Assembly (NCBI GenBank): GCA_040880405.1
Contig: JBBDIM010000008.1
Span: forward strand, 1 to 52,991
Reading direction: 5' to 3'
From: JBBDIM01 sp040880405
GTDB lineage: Bacteria > Planctomycetota > Planctomycetia > Pirellulales > Pirellulaceae
Length of the DNA: 52,991 nucleotides
This document shows, piece after piece, positions 41,566 through 50,699 of the stretch. How positions within the stretch are numbered: position 1 is the stretch's first letter; each line of letters begins with the position of its first letter. The notes below the pieces were generated by a model. That model saw only the letters and a program-made list of their open reading frames with translations. It did not search any database and was not told the DNA's origin. The translations under genes were made by a program, and so were the position numbers.

Positions 41566-42273
41566 GCTGGCGGTAGCCCTCGGGAAACGACGGTCTCGAT
41601 AAACAGGGCAACGAGGGTGGAAAAGCCACCTCGGCGAAGGAAAAGTGCCACCGTGGCGTCGGTTCGCAAAATACTCATTCGTGAAGTACTCAACGGACCC
41701 TCAGCTTCAGTGGAATCTCTCCATTGTACTTTAGCCCTTCCGATTTTCATGCAAAAAGTGTGGGCAGGCAAAAAGTCGGGAGAGTTAAGCGATTCCAACC
41801 TGAGATGATAAATTGGGAAAAATGCGTCGTCAAGTTCTTTTGTGTCGCCCTTGCCGCTGGTAAATCACAATCTGGCAAGAAGTTACGGTCTCATTGAGAT
41901 GAACGGGGTCGCAGGCCATTGAATCGTTCAAGTCGGAATAATCGGTCCGCCGAATCATCCCAACAGGGGATCATTTCTCGCGAAATCGTCTCCCGGTGAA
42001 AGGTCCCCACCACCACCGCTGGCCCAATCGTCCCGGTTTGGCAGCCAGAACTACTTGTGCAGAGGGGGGGAGTGTAGGGACGGGTTCCTGCCTTGCCCCA
42101 GGGTTGGTGAATCGACGAGGAAGAAGACGGAAGTCGATTGCGGCTTCCCCCGTTCCGGACGCTCGACGACACCAAGATGAGACACTTAAGCAACCGCGAG
42201 AAGTGGTTGGGTGGCACTAGCGGCTTGTTCGCGAGTGTGTCACCCGCCGCCGAACGACCCAAACAATCGCACC
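41566..42273. other. 708-base divergent intergenic region, nothing identified
   Basis: It separates two divergent genes and so must hold both promoters. Short open frames exist on both strands (for example 41891-42292), but none has a ribosome-binding site, family similarity or sensible composition. No hairpin or repeat was recognised. Confidence 0.45.
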
Positions 42274-45120
42274 ATGAATTTTCACCTTGCAATTTCCAGT
42301 CGCTGGCACGAAGCCGTCTTCGGCTTTACGGCGATTCTTGTGGCGACGCTGCTCCTTCCCGGTTGCCGTCATTCACGCGCTCAATATCGGGAGCAAGCGG
42401 ATCGTGTGAACTACGACATCATCGCGGAAAAAGTGAACGACCCGCGGTGGGATATTGGTGACTTCCGGATCCAACCCCCATCCGACTCGCGGATGTTCGA
42501 TCCGAACCGGCCGGACCATCCGCCGATGCCGTTGGACGACCCGGCGTCGAACCGCTACATGCAGATCGTCGACGACAAATATGGGTACTGGGGTTGGGAG
42601 AAAAATGGGGTCACCGCCGACCGCGATAACCCCGCCTGGATGGCCTATCTTCCTTTGAATGAGAAGGGAGAGCTGATCCTCACCTCGGATCGGACTGTGG
42701 AACTCGCGCGGCTCCACTCGCCCGACTATCAGCAGGAACTGGAGGATCTCTATCTCACGGCGCTGGATGTCAATTTCGAGCGGTTCCGGTTCGATGCGCA
42801 GTTCTTCGGCGGGATCGATCTGTTTTACACGGCCGACGGTCGTTTACGGAGTCCCGGCCCCGGCTCTTCGAGTCGTTTGGATGTTGATTCCGGCATTCAG
42901 ATGCAAAAGCTGGGAGCCACCGGGAGCGAGTTCGTGGTTGGCTTGGCCAACACGCTGATGTGGGAGTTCTCCGGACCCAATACCGATTCCGTGAATACCC
43001 TGCTCGACTTCACCTTGATCCAGCCGCTGCTGCGGGGTGGCGGGCGGAGGGTTGTTTTGGAACAACTCACCCAGCGGGAACGAGACCTGCTCGCGAATGT
43101 GCGGCAGATGCAGCGATTCAATCAAGCGTTCTATCTGGAAGTGGTCGCCGGGCGGACCGCGAATATCGGGCCGAACCGAGGTGGCGGATTCCCGCCGGTG
43201 GGACCGACCGGGCGATTCAATGTCGGCGGCTATATGGGACTGCTCCAACAAGAGCAGAATATCCGCAACCAGGAGTCGAACATCGCGGCCCTTCGTAGTA
43301 GCCTGGCCCAGCTAGAGGCCTTTTTCGAAGCGGGTCGAATCGACTCGTTCCAGGTGGAGCTGACGCGGCAATCGCTGTTTCGCGAACAAAGTTCGTTGTT
43401 GACGGCCAAGGCGAATTTCCAAGACACGCTGGATCGCTACAAGCTCCAACTGGGGCTCCCTCCGGAAGTCGAAGCGCGCCTCGGAGAGGACGAATTCTTC
43501 GCCCAGTACAACCTGATCGACCCGGCGTTTACACCGGTCAGTAACTATTTAAACGACGTCCAAGTGGCGGTCGGCAATATCCTGTTGGAGGTGCTGCCCG
43601 ATCCGGAGATGAAAGCCGAGCCCGCGCTCGATCCGCTGGAAGTCGACCCGGCGGAAGATGTCCCGCTGAACAACCTTGCGCTACCGCCGGAATTGGTTTG
43701 GGACGAAGAGGTGGAGAATCGCCTGCGGGAATTGCAGGCGATGATCCGGCGGATTCAGACGATTGTCGACACGGTCGATCAAGACTTCTTCCCGTTGGTC
43801 CGCCGCGACGTACAGCAGTTCGAAGAGCTGTTGCCGCTGCGAGAAGCGGACCTGCGAACGATTCAGAACAAACTGGCGAACTACGAGCGTGAAGAGGAAG
43901 AGACGATCCCCGAGGAAGCGGTCTCTTCCGGTGTCCTAAGCGTGGCCCGCTTGCAGCGTCTTCCCCCGCAGTTGGACCAAATCATGGCGGATTTGACGCT
44001 GCAGTTCGCTAGCCACCAGGAAAACCTCCGCGACTTGGATCAAGGAATCGAGCAACTGCTGCTGGAAGGCCCTGAGCTCGAGCCGAGTGAACTGTTTCTT
44101 CGCGCACAACAAGGTGTCTTCAATCCGGTTCCGGACGAGCTCAACCGCTTGATCTCCGACGTGCTCGGGCTGTCACTGGTTCAGGCGAGGGCCCGGACCG
44201 AGTCGATCACGTTGGTGCCGGTCGATATCGATTCCGATACCGCGCTCGAGGTGGCAAGATTCAATCGTCTCGACTGGATGAACGCGCGGGCCGCGTTGGT
44301 CGATTCCTGGCGGTCCATCGAAGTGGTCGCCAATGCCCTGGAGGCCGACCTGGACATCGTCTTCTCTGGAGACATCGGCACGGTGGGTGACAATCCGGTC
44401 GACTTTCGATCCACCACCGGCCGGCTGCGGGTTGGCTTGCAGTGGGATGCTCCCTTGACGCGCGTTGTGGAGCGCAATGCCTACCGCGAGGCCCAGATCA
44501 ACTACCAGCGAACGCGGCGGTCCTATTATCAATTCCGGGATGAGATTTCCCGTGGGCTGCGTGATACGATCCGGACGCTGGAGCTGAATCAAATCAACTT
44601 CGAACTGCGTCGTGCAGCCGTCCAGGTCGCGATTTCCCAGGTAGAGCGGACCCAACTCCGGTTGCAAGAGCCCGCGAAGCCAAATCAGGACGGAGTCCAA
44701 TTCGATTCATCGACCGCGCGCGACTTAATCAACGCGTTGGACAGCCTGCTCGCCGCGCAAAACGACTTCCTGAGTGTCGGCGTCGATTACGAGATCCTCC
44801 GCCGCGGCCTGGATGTCGATATGGGAACCATCCAATTGGACCCGAGCGGCATTTGGATCGACCCCGGTCCGGTCGATGGGGAGTTTTGGCGTCGCCAAAT
44901 CGGCAAGCTGGAAGCGGAGGAGCAAAGCGAACTGGGCGAGGAGCTGATCTCGCCCCGCGCGGCGGAACAGCTCCCGGACTTGGAGAGCACGCCCCTGGAA
45001 AATGTTCCTCCCGCCGCACCACCCTTGGAGAACGCGCCCCCCGCGGATCAACCGCTCGATGTCCGAGCCCTAAGACCAACCGCGGTGGAACCAGCAAAGT
45101 TCGAAAACCGACTCCGGTAA
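42274..45120 (+). CDS. Unusually long TolC-type outer-membrane efflux lipoprotein
   Basis: A 948-residue protein: signal with lipobox LLLPGC (Cys31), then an N-terminal region (35-150), a first TolC-like helical hairpin (about 150-430; ARLHSPDYQQELEDLYLTALDVNFERFRFDAQFFGG and later helices), a middle segment (about 430-640) of helical, acidic sequence, and a second OMF-like helical part (about 640-870; VARFNRLDWMNARAALVDSWRSIEVVANALEADL). Ordinary TolC is 450-500 residues, so this is about twice the size through a central insertion and a proline-rich tail (about 900-948). It probably forms a trimeric outer-membrane duct partnering an efflux system, although no RND or MFP gene is adjacent. Confidence 0.82.
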   Translation: MNFHLAISSRWHEAVFGFTAILVATLLLPGCRHSRAQYREQADRVNYDIIAEKVNDPRWDIGDFRIQPPSDSRMFDPNRPDHPPMPLDDPASNRYMQIVDDKYGYWGWEKNGVTADRDNPAWMAYLPLNEKGELILTSDRTVELARLHSPDYQQELEDLYLTALDVNFERFRFDAQFFGGIDLFYTADGRLRSPGPGSSSRLDVDSGIQMQKLGATGSEFVVGLANTLMWEFSGPNTDSVNTLLDFTLIQPLLRGGGRRVVLEQLTQRERDLLANVRQMQRFNQAFYLEVVAGRTANIGPNRGGGFPPVGPTGRFNVGGYMGLLQQEQNIRNQESNIAALRSSLAQLEAFFEAGRIDSFQVELTRQSLFREQSSLLTAKANFQDTLDRYKLQLGLPPEVEARLGEDEFFAQYNLIDPAFTPVSNYLNDVQVAVGNILLEVLPDPEMKAEPALDPLEVDPAEDVPLNNLALPPELVWDEEVENRLRELQAMIRRIQTIVDTVDQDFFPLVRRDVQQFEELLPLREADLRTIQNKLANYEREEEETIPEEAVSSGVLSVARLQRLPPQLDQIMADLTLQFASHQENLRDLDQGIEQLLLEGPELEPSELFLRAQQGVFNPVPDELNRLISDVLGLSLVQARARTESITLVPVDIDSDTALEVARFNRLDWMNARAALVDSWRSIEVVANALEADLDIVFSGDIGTVGDNPVDFRSTTGRLRVGLQWDAPLTRVVERNAYREAQINYQRTRRSYYQFRDEISRGLRDTIRTLELNQINFELRRAAVQVAISQVERTQLRLQEPAKPNQDGVQFDSSTARDLINALDSLLAAQNDFLSVGVDYEILRRGLDVDMGTIQLDPSGIWIDPGPVDGEFWRRQIGKLEAEEQSELGEELISPRAAEQLPDLESTPLENVPPAAPPLENAPPADQPLDVRALRPTAVEPAKFENRLR

Positions 45121-45536
45121 GGTTAGGCCAACGGCGAAAGGGCATTGGTACCCGGGAATCTTTTGGCGATTCACCACTTAAGATGCCATTCAACCTCTTA
45201 GTCCCAAAGGGACGTCTCACGCCAGCCCAGGACGAAGTCCTGGGTTCAGGATTCCATGAATATTCAAGAGTCCTGAAGGGACGATTCAAACAGAAATCAT
45301 CGATTGAATCGTCCCTTCAGGACTCTCATTTTTACGTTAACCATTAACTGCCCACTCTGTCGCGTGGACATGGCGATTGGAGCGTAGCCACGCTTGCCAA
45401 AAGCGTGGGGGAAGTGCTCACCCGCTTCGCCCCAGGGTTCAACGCAAATCGTGGGGCCCCCACGGTCTTTGCGACCGTGGCTACGTAAGAAGTGCGTGGA
45501 CATGGCACCCGAGGATTATCTCGGCTTGAGTCCTAA
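45121..45536. repeat. Intergenic repeat cluster
   Basis: No gene. Three hairpins follow each other: gtccc aaa gggac (45201-45213), cccaggac gaa gtcctggg (45226-45244), and a perfect 23-base inverted repeat 45267-45289 / 45304-45326 starting agagtcctgaaggg. The two-module repeat shared with 7516-7604 follows at 45383-45430 and 45459-45485. Confidence 0.7.
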
Positions 45537-47555
45537 TTACGCCGCGTAGGCTTCGTTGCCGGTAACATCCTCGTCCTTATACAGGAGCCGGTAGGTGGCG
45601 CTTTTTTGGAGAAGTTGTTCGTGGGTGCCGGTCGCTTCGATCTGGCCGTGGTTCATTACCACGATCCGATCTGCCAGCGCCAGCGAGCTGGCTCGGTGCG
45701 TGATGAGGATCGCGGTTCGGTCCTCAATGCACGTGCGGAGGCTTTCGTGGATCAGGCGTTCGCTATCGAGATCGATCTGGCTGGTCGCTTCGTCCATGAT
45801 GATGATATCGGGGTCGCGCAGCAGGGCCCTCGCGATCGAAATCCGTTGCCGCTGACCGCCGGAGAGGCTGGTTCCCATTTCGCCGCACACGGTCGCGTAC
45901 CCGTTTTCCATGTGGGTTTGCACGAATTCATCGACATGGGCTAGTTTCGCGGCGGTGATGACCTCTTCGTCGGTCGCGTCGAGCCTTCCGTAGCGGATGT
46001 TCTCGAGGATCGTATCGTTGAACAGAATTGTGTTTTGCGTGACCAGGGCCATCCGCTCGCGGAGGTCCCGTTGCCGCAGGTCGCGGAGGTCGACACCACC
46101 CATGGTTACTTGGCCGCGCGCGGGGTCGTAGAACCGGAGCAGGAGGTTAATCATGGTGCTCTTTCCGCAGCCGTTGGGTCCGACGATCGCGATCGTCTCG
46201 CCCTGAGGCACCTCCAGCGAGACATCACGCAGCACCGGCATGTTATCGGAGTAGCGAAAGTCGATGTGCTCGAACTTCAAGTCGCGTCCCACGGACTTGA
46301 TGTCCACCGGGTGCTCGGGGTCCTTAATCGAAGGCTCGGAGTCCATGATCTCGTAAAATCGCTCGGCACCCGCCATGCCGCTTTGGACCCCACCAAACAC
46401 GTCCCCCATCTTCCGGATCGGATCGCTACAGCCGATTAGAAAGGCGTAAAACGCCATGATCGAACCGAACTCCATCGGCTTGGAGGCCAGTGGAATTCCC
46501 CAGATATGGGTCTCTTGGTTCATTACCAAATATCCACCGACGACCAACGAAAGGCAGATCATGCCGATCCCCAGCACTTCGTTGTTCATCCGCACCATCG
46601 CGCTGAGGAACTGGATGCGGAGTTTGTTTCGGAAGTGATCATTCAGCTTCTGGTTGAATCGTTGTTTCTCGAATTCCTCGTTGCCGTACGCTTTGACCAC
46701 GAAATAGCCCTGCATGATTTGGATAAAGAAGGCGATCTTCTTGCCGTTGAGCTGCATGAGGGTCCGGCTCAACGATTTGACCGCCATCGACAGCATATAC
46801 AGAACATAGCCGGCGATCGGGGCGATCAACAGCGAGACGAGCAGCAATCGCCAGTTGATGTAGGCGGCACCTGCCATGCAGGCGATCATCTTGATTGGCT
46901 CGCGGACGGTTTTGCCGACCAAGGTTTCGATCGCGCCGCCGATTGCGCCAACATCGCCGCTCATCCGCGCGGTGGAGTCGCCTGAGTTCTTGGTGATCCC
47001 CTTCCCGAGCCGAATTTCCAGCATTTTCGCGAAGAGCAGCCGCTTGAAGTCGAGGACTGTTGACTCGGACGACTTGGCTAGTAGCAGGATGCTAGCGGTC
47101 AGGAAAACCCCTTTGAGTAACGTCCCGAGGAGCAAAAATCCGACCAGCAAAAGCAGCGTGTGAAACGGGCTGACCGGAGCGTAGTTCGCGATATAAGGAC
47201 GGGCCGTATCAACGTGCCCTTTCCGGGATTCGTAGCCCTCCAGCGTCCCCTCGTGAAGGGAGATCTGGGACTGGAGCTTTTCGCGCGTTTTTTGGTCTTC
47301 AGCTTGCGCAAGTTCCGCTTCGTGCTGGGCGATCGTCTCTCGCAATGTTGTCGTTTGCCGGGCGTGCTGCTCCGACTCCGCCTCAAGCCATTGGTGCAGG
47401 TTTTGGCCCCGGAATACCACTTCCGCGAAGGGGTAGACCACGCCAATGTTCGCGCCCCACAGGACGCCCACCATGACGGAACAAAGCAGCGAACCGATAA
47501 TCGACCAACGGTAATGCGTGAACGTGTGACGCAGAGCTCGTCCGAGTTCGTTCAT
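45537..47555 (-). CDS. ABC exporter (MsbA-like) with coiled-coil insert
   Basis: A 672-residue fused permease/ATPase of the lipid/multidrug exporter type. The ATPase domain (about 430-660) has Walker A GPNGCGKST, Q-loop LVTQNT, signature LSGGQRQR, Walker B IIIMDEATSQID and the H-loop ITHR. The membrane domain has six helices. Between the first and second helix (about 48-135) an extra extracytoplasmic segment rich in Glu, Gln and Arg, with heptad spacing (TLRETIAQHEAELAQ), is inserted, making the protein about 90 residues longer than MsbA. It may work as a homodimer exporting a lipid or glycan precursor. It is followed at some distance by the propeller protein gene upstream; no operon partner is obvious. 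Confidence 0.9.
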   Translation of the reverse strand: MNELGRALRHTFTHYRWSIIGSLLCSVMVGVLWGANIGVVYPFAEVVFRGQNLHQWLEAESEQHARQTTTLRETIAQHEAELAQAEDQKTREKLQSQISLHEGTLEGYESRKGHVDTARPYIANYAPVSPFHTLLLLVGFLLLGTLLKGVFLTASILLLAKSSESTVLDFKRLLFAKMLEIRLGKGITKNSGDSTARMSGDVGAIGGAIETLVGKTVREPIKMIACMAGAAYINWRLLLVSLLIAPIAGYVLYMLSMAVKSLSRTLMQLNGKKIAFFIQIMQGYFVVKAYGNEEFEKQRFNQKLNDHFRNKLRIQFLSAMVRMNNEVLGIGMICLSLVVGGYLVMNQETHIWGIPLASKPMEFGSIMAFYAFLIGCSDPIRKMGDVFGGVQSGMAGAERFYEIMDSEPSIKDPEHPVDIKSVGRDLKFEHIDFRYSDNMPVLRDVSLEVPQGETIAIVGPNGCGKSTMINLLLRFYDPARGQVTMGGVDLRDLRQRDLRERMALVTQNTILFNDTILENIRYGRLDATDEEVITAAKLAHVDEFVQTHMENGYATVCGEMGTSLSGGQRQRISIARALLRDPDIIIMDEATSQIDLDSERLIHESLRTCIEDRTAILITHRASSLALADRIVVMNHGQIEATGTHEQLLQKSATYRLLYKDEDVTGNEAYAA

Positions 47556-47614
47556 ACGGAAATCATCAATCAGGCGAGGGAAATCAAAGCCGGAAGGAAT
47601 ACCCCAGGCGTGGG

Positions 47615-47632
47615 GGCCTCCCTGGGGAGGCC
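47615..47632. other. Hairpin in the leader of the ABC exporter gene
   Basis: Stem ggcctcc / ggaggcc with loop ctgg, 60 bases upstream of the ABC start. There is no T-run, so it is not a typical terminator. The rest of 47556-47826 shows no gene. Confidence 0.45.
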
Positions 47633-47826
47633 GCGCAGCGGAGTGAATCGACCGGAAGAGACTAGCGAGATTGACTTAGCCGGACAATATCAGTCGGCGA
47701 GAGGCCCAAGATTTGCGAAAAAAAGGATGCGTTCAATTACAAGGAGTCGGCGGTCAAGAAGTTCAAGCCGCGGCCCCCGTAATTGACCTTATCCCCGGTG
47801 CTTGCTGGGCAGATAAGCCGTAGCGG

Positions 47827-48675
47827 TTATACAGTCTTGAGCCCAGTCTTTTCGTCCGCGATCGCAGGAATCAGCCAACCATCATGGCCCTGGTCCTGAC
47901 GTCGATTTCGCCCAACCAGAAATTTCTCTTTGCCGTATCCCATAATCCCCACCGCCGCATCGAAATCCCAGCGGCCGAGCAACTTGAACTCGGAATCGGT
48001 CTTCAAAAGCTGGGCCGGCCGGCCGTAGCAGCCCAGCCACCAGTGGCCGTCGTGGTAAGCGGCGGTTTGGATACCTAGCAAGGTTTGGCCGCTGGCGATG
48101 ACATGCCGCTGGATGAACTTGAAATCAGGGGCATACTGATAGACGTAGTTCTCCTCAATGTCGCCAGGCAAGCCGCCGACCACGTAGAAGTGACCCTCCC
48201 GAGAGTCCATTCCCCCGGCCCCATGCACGACTTCCTGCACCTCGTGCCGCGCCAGTTCCTTGAGCGTTTCGGCGTCGTAGACGTAAACCCACGAGTCCGC
48301 CTTGCCCGCGGGCTGGTTGAATTTGCCCAGGTTCACCGCGACGTAGATCTTGCCGTCGAGGTAACACAAATCGCCGTGATGATTGGCGGCGGGAACCTCG
48401 TGGGTGATTCGGCCTTCGGCATCGGTGCGGACCATGCGGGTGGTATAGGACCAGAAGATCGCGTCCTGCCCGTTGCTACAAACCCCTTGCAAGTGGCCCG
48501 GGTAGTGCCCTTCGCAGGAAATCTTTTGGAAGGGGATCGCCCCGGTAGGTTCCTTGCCCATGGCGGCCCAGAGTGGCTCCGCAAGGGTGATTGCTCCGGC
48601 CGCGACCAGTGTGTGCCGCAGGAAATCGCGGCGTGACGCGTGGGGAAGCGACAATCTTGGTTTCGAGGGGAACAT
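47827..48675 (-). CDS. Tat-exported beta-propeller protein of unknown function
   Basis: A 282-residue protein. From the ATG at 48675 (MFPSKPRLSLPHASRRDFLRHT) the N-terminus has a twin-arginine motif SRRDFLRH followed by a hydrophobic stretch (TLVAAGAITLAEP), so export by the Tat pathway is expected, which fits proteins that fold or bind a cofactor before export. The mature part is a short beta-propeller, with repeated pieces such as CYLDGKIYVAVNLGKFNQP and GHWWLGCYGRP. I do not recognise a specific family. It lies 37 bases after the DUF1559-associated lipoprotein gene on the same strand and probably belongs to the DUF1559 transcription unit. Confidence 0.75.
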   Translation of the reverse strand: MFPSKPRLSLPHASRRDFLRHTLVAAGAITLAEPLWAAMGKEPTGAIPFQKISCEGHYPGHLQGVCSNGQDAIFWSYTTRMVRTDAEGRITHEVPAANHHGDLCYLDGKIYVAVNLGKFNQPAGKADSWVYVYDAETLKELARHEVQEVVHGAGGMDSREGHFYVVGGLPGDIEENYVYQYAPDFKFIQRHVIASGQTLLGIQTAAYHDGHWWLGCYGRPAQLLKTDSEFKLLGRWDFDAAVGIMGYGKEKFLVGRNRRQDQGHDGWLIPAIADEKTGLKTV

Positions 48676-48712
48676 GGCGGGAGCCTTTCGGGAGGGGAAT
48701 CTCACCCACAGT

Positions 48713-49147
48713 TTACTTGAGATCGAAGGTGAAAGAACCCCCGTCGGCCGTGACTTCCGCTTCCAATTGGGACGTGCTGGCTTTTCCGTAACGCTCAGGG
48801 ATCTCGGGCTTGAGTGGCAGCGTCACCCCTTCCGGCAATTCCTCCGGCGCGGGCTCGTACTTCACAATCTCGACCTGGTAAGAGCCCACCTCGGTGCCGT
48901 CGTTGGTCGTGTAGGTGGTCAGTTGAAAACGGCCGCCGGCATCCGTTCGGCCGACGGCACCTTTGCCATCGGTGCGTTTGAACGCCACTAGCGCACCTTC
49001 CAGCGGCTGCCCTTGGTAGGTGACGGTTCCCTCGACCGGCACGGTCGGCGGGTACTCGGACTCCGGACCGGCGCATCCGCCCAGGAGCACGCTCCCAACA
49101 AAGGCGAGTGCCATCCATCCGGGGGTGAACAACGCAGTCTGAACCAT
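48713..49147 (-). CDS. DUF1559-associated small lipoprotein
   Basis: A 144-residue lipoprotein with lipobox LLGGC (Cys25). The mature domain PVEGTVTYQGQPLEGALVAFKRTDGKGAVGRTD... has the transthyretin/carboxypeptidase-regulatory-like strand order seen in the planctomycete lipoprotein family and in the protein at 20603. It follows the DUF1559 gene at 49189-50229 by 41 bases on the same strand, the usual gene pair. Anchored at the outer leaflet of a membrane, it may serve a DUF1559-containing structure; no activity is known. Confidence 0.85.
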   Translation of the reverse strand: MVQTALFTPGWMALAFVGSVLLGGCAGPESEYPPTVPVEGTVTYQGQPLEGALVAFKRTDGKGAVGRTDAGGRFQLTTYTTNDGTEVGSYQVEIVKYEPAPEELPEGVTLPLKPEIPERYGKASTSQLEAEVTADGGSFTFDLK

Positions 49148-49188
49148 TGCGATACCTCTTGTTCGTCAGAAAACAGAAACCGAAACGG

Positions 49189-50229
49189 CTAGTTGCTCGA
49201 AGACATATCGCCGCCGGAGATCGAGCCCATCGCTCCGAAAACACCGTAAGGGCTGGGGCCGGTAAAGCCGTGGCTGCGAGTTTGGTCTGTTGCGCCGGTA
49301 TCGATGGTGTCCGCGAAAAAGCGAACCGAGCCGTCGGCGAGTACGGCAACCACACCGCCTGGGTGTTCGCTGCTCGGGGAGAAGACCCCGTACTCACCGT
49401 CTCGGGCGTTGGGCGCGTTGGGTGCAAGGACGGTATTGAATCCCACGAAGTGGACATGACCTCGCGTACCACACGACCCGAAGCGGGCATTGACCGCCTG
49501 GCCCGCAACAAAGTACTTGCCATCAGAGACGGCCAGGGCGGCGGCGGGGTTATTCCGCAAGCCGGAGAGGCTGGCCATCGCTCGGCGGTGGTCGGTCGAT
49601 TTGGCCTCGGTCGTGAAGTTGGTGTAAGGCTGGCGGAGCCGTTCGCTCATGACGATCGTGTTGCTCAAACCATCCGTAAACGCGTTGAACTTAACCCAGC
49701 GCAAGTAGCTGAACGGCCCGCGTGACTTCGAACCGAGGGGAGCACTGGTGGGGGAACCATCGTTGGTTTCGGTCATGTCATCCCCCTTGCTGAAGGCGTA
49801 GTTGACGAGTCGCTGCTCGTAGGCACCGGTGAGGTCGCCGCCTGGGTCGGAAGGACAGCGGAGCATCTCGGGGAAGCCATCGTAACCGACCCAATTATCG
49901 AGGGAATCGGGGCCAAACGGAGGGATACCATTATCGGGATCTCCCGCGGCGATGCGGTCGTACATCGGCCCCTGTTCGATGAATGGAAACAGGCCGATAT
50001 AGCCGCTAAGACGTTTGAACGTCTTGCGTGCGGGCAGCGCGTTATGCGTGTCGTGGTAATTGTGCAGCGCCAAACCGAGTTGCTTCAGGTTGTTGCTGCA
50101 CTGCATCCGCCGCGCCGCTTCACGGGCCTGCTGCACAGCGGGAAGCAAAAGAGCTACGAGGACGCCGATGATGGCAATCACGACGAGCAGCTCAACGAGC
50201 GTGAAACCGGACTGTTTTCGAACAGGCAC
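49189..50229 (-). CDS. DUF1559 pilin-like protein
   Basis: A 346-residue DUF1559 protein, third in the window. The start is a GTG at 50229 with ribosome-binding site GGAGG six bases before it, giving the family-like N-terminus MPVRKQSGFTLVELLVVIA; a longer open frame upstream lacks support. After the pilin-like helix (8-31) come AVQQAREAARRMQCSNNLKQLGLALHNYHDTH, and at the end HPGGVVAVLADGSVRFFADTID. It is less related to the tandem pair at 18611-20538 than they are to each other, and has its own lipoprotein and propeller genes downstream. Confidence 0.92.
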   Translation of the reverse strand: MPVRKQSGFTLVELLVVIAIIGVLVALLLPAVQQAREAARRMQCSNNLKQLGLALHNYHDTHNALPARKTFKRLSGYIGLFPFIEQGPMYDRIAAGDPDNGIPPFGPDSLDNWVGYDGFPEMLRCPSDPGGDLTGAYEQRLVNYAFSKGDDMTETNDGSPTSAPLGSKSRGPFSYLRWVKFNAFTDGLSNTIVMSERLRQPYTNFTTEAKSTDHRRAMASLSGLRNNPAAALAVSDGKYFVAGQAVNARFGSCGTRGHVHFVGFNTVLAPNAPNARDGEYGVFSPSSEHPGGVVAVLADGSVRFFADTIDTGATDQTRSHGFTGPSPYGVFGAMGSISGGDMSSSN

Positions 50230-50699
50230 TTCGGGCCTCCAATCAGTAGTTGGGGAATGAGGACGAATGAAGCATTTGGCAAGCGAGTTACCTAAGGAAG
50301 GCAAGGGAGGCTCCCCTTAGGTAAAGAGTAAAAAAATGAAAAACCTACAGTTGACTCCGTCATCCTAACGGTTGGTGCGGAGCGGGTCAATTGAATTGTG
50401 GTTACCGTTAAATAGATTTAAGGGTTGGGAAATTAGAGTCGTCCAGCCGGTCCTATTCGCTACCCGGCATTTCGACTCAATCACCGTTTCGAGCCTCAGC
50501 CTGCAACATGCCGCTGGCGTGGAAAGGCCTTGACCCTATAACTCGGCTACCAAGGGTGGTGCAACGGCAGGCGTACGCCAATTTGAGGCGACTCAGCCAT
50601 GCTATGAGGCCCAGTGAGTAGTGACAATTGCTCTTGGTCTTATCTCGGCGGAATTCATGAGATCTTCACCGAGTCCCCGTAGGCCCGAGGATTCCCGTC
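50230..50699. other. 470-base intergenic region with a leader hairpin
   Basis: No gene. An inverted repeat acctaagg (50290-50297) / ccttaggt (50315-50322) lies 61 bases upstream of the DUF1559 start and may be a structured leader or operator. The remainder, up to the stop of the FAD/Fe-S gene, shows nothing recognisable. Confidence 0.45.

Noticed and set aside
41891..42292. Small open frames in the 708-base divergent gap
   Set aside because: No ribosome-binding site, signal, domain or codon pattern supports them.
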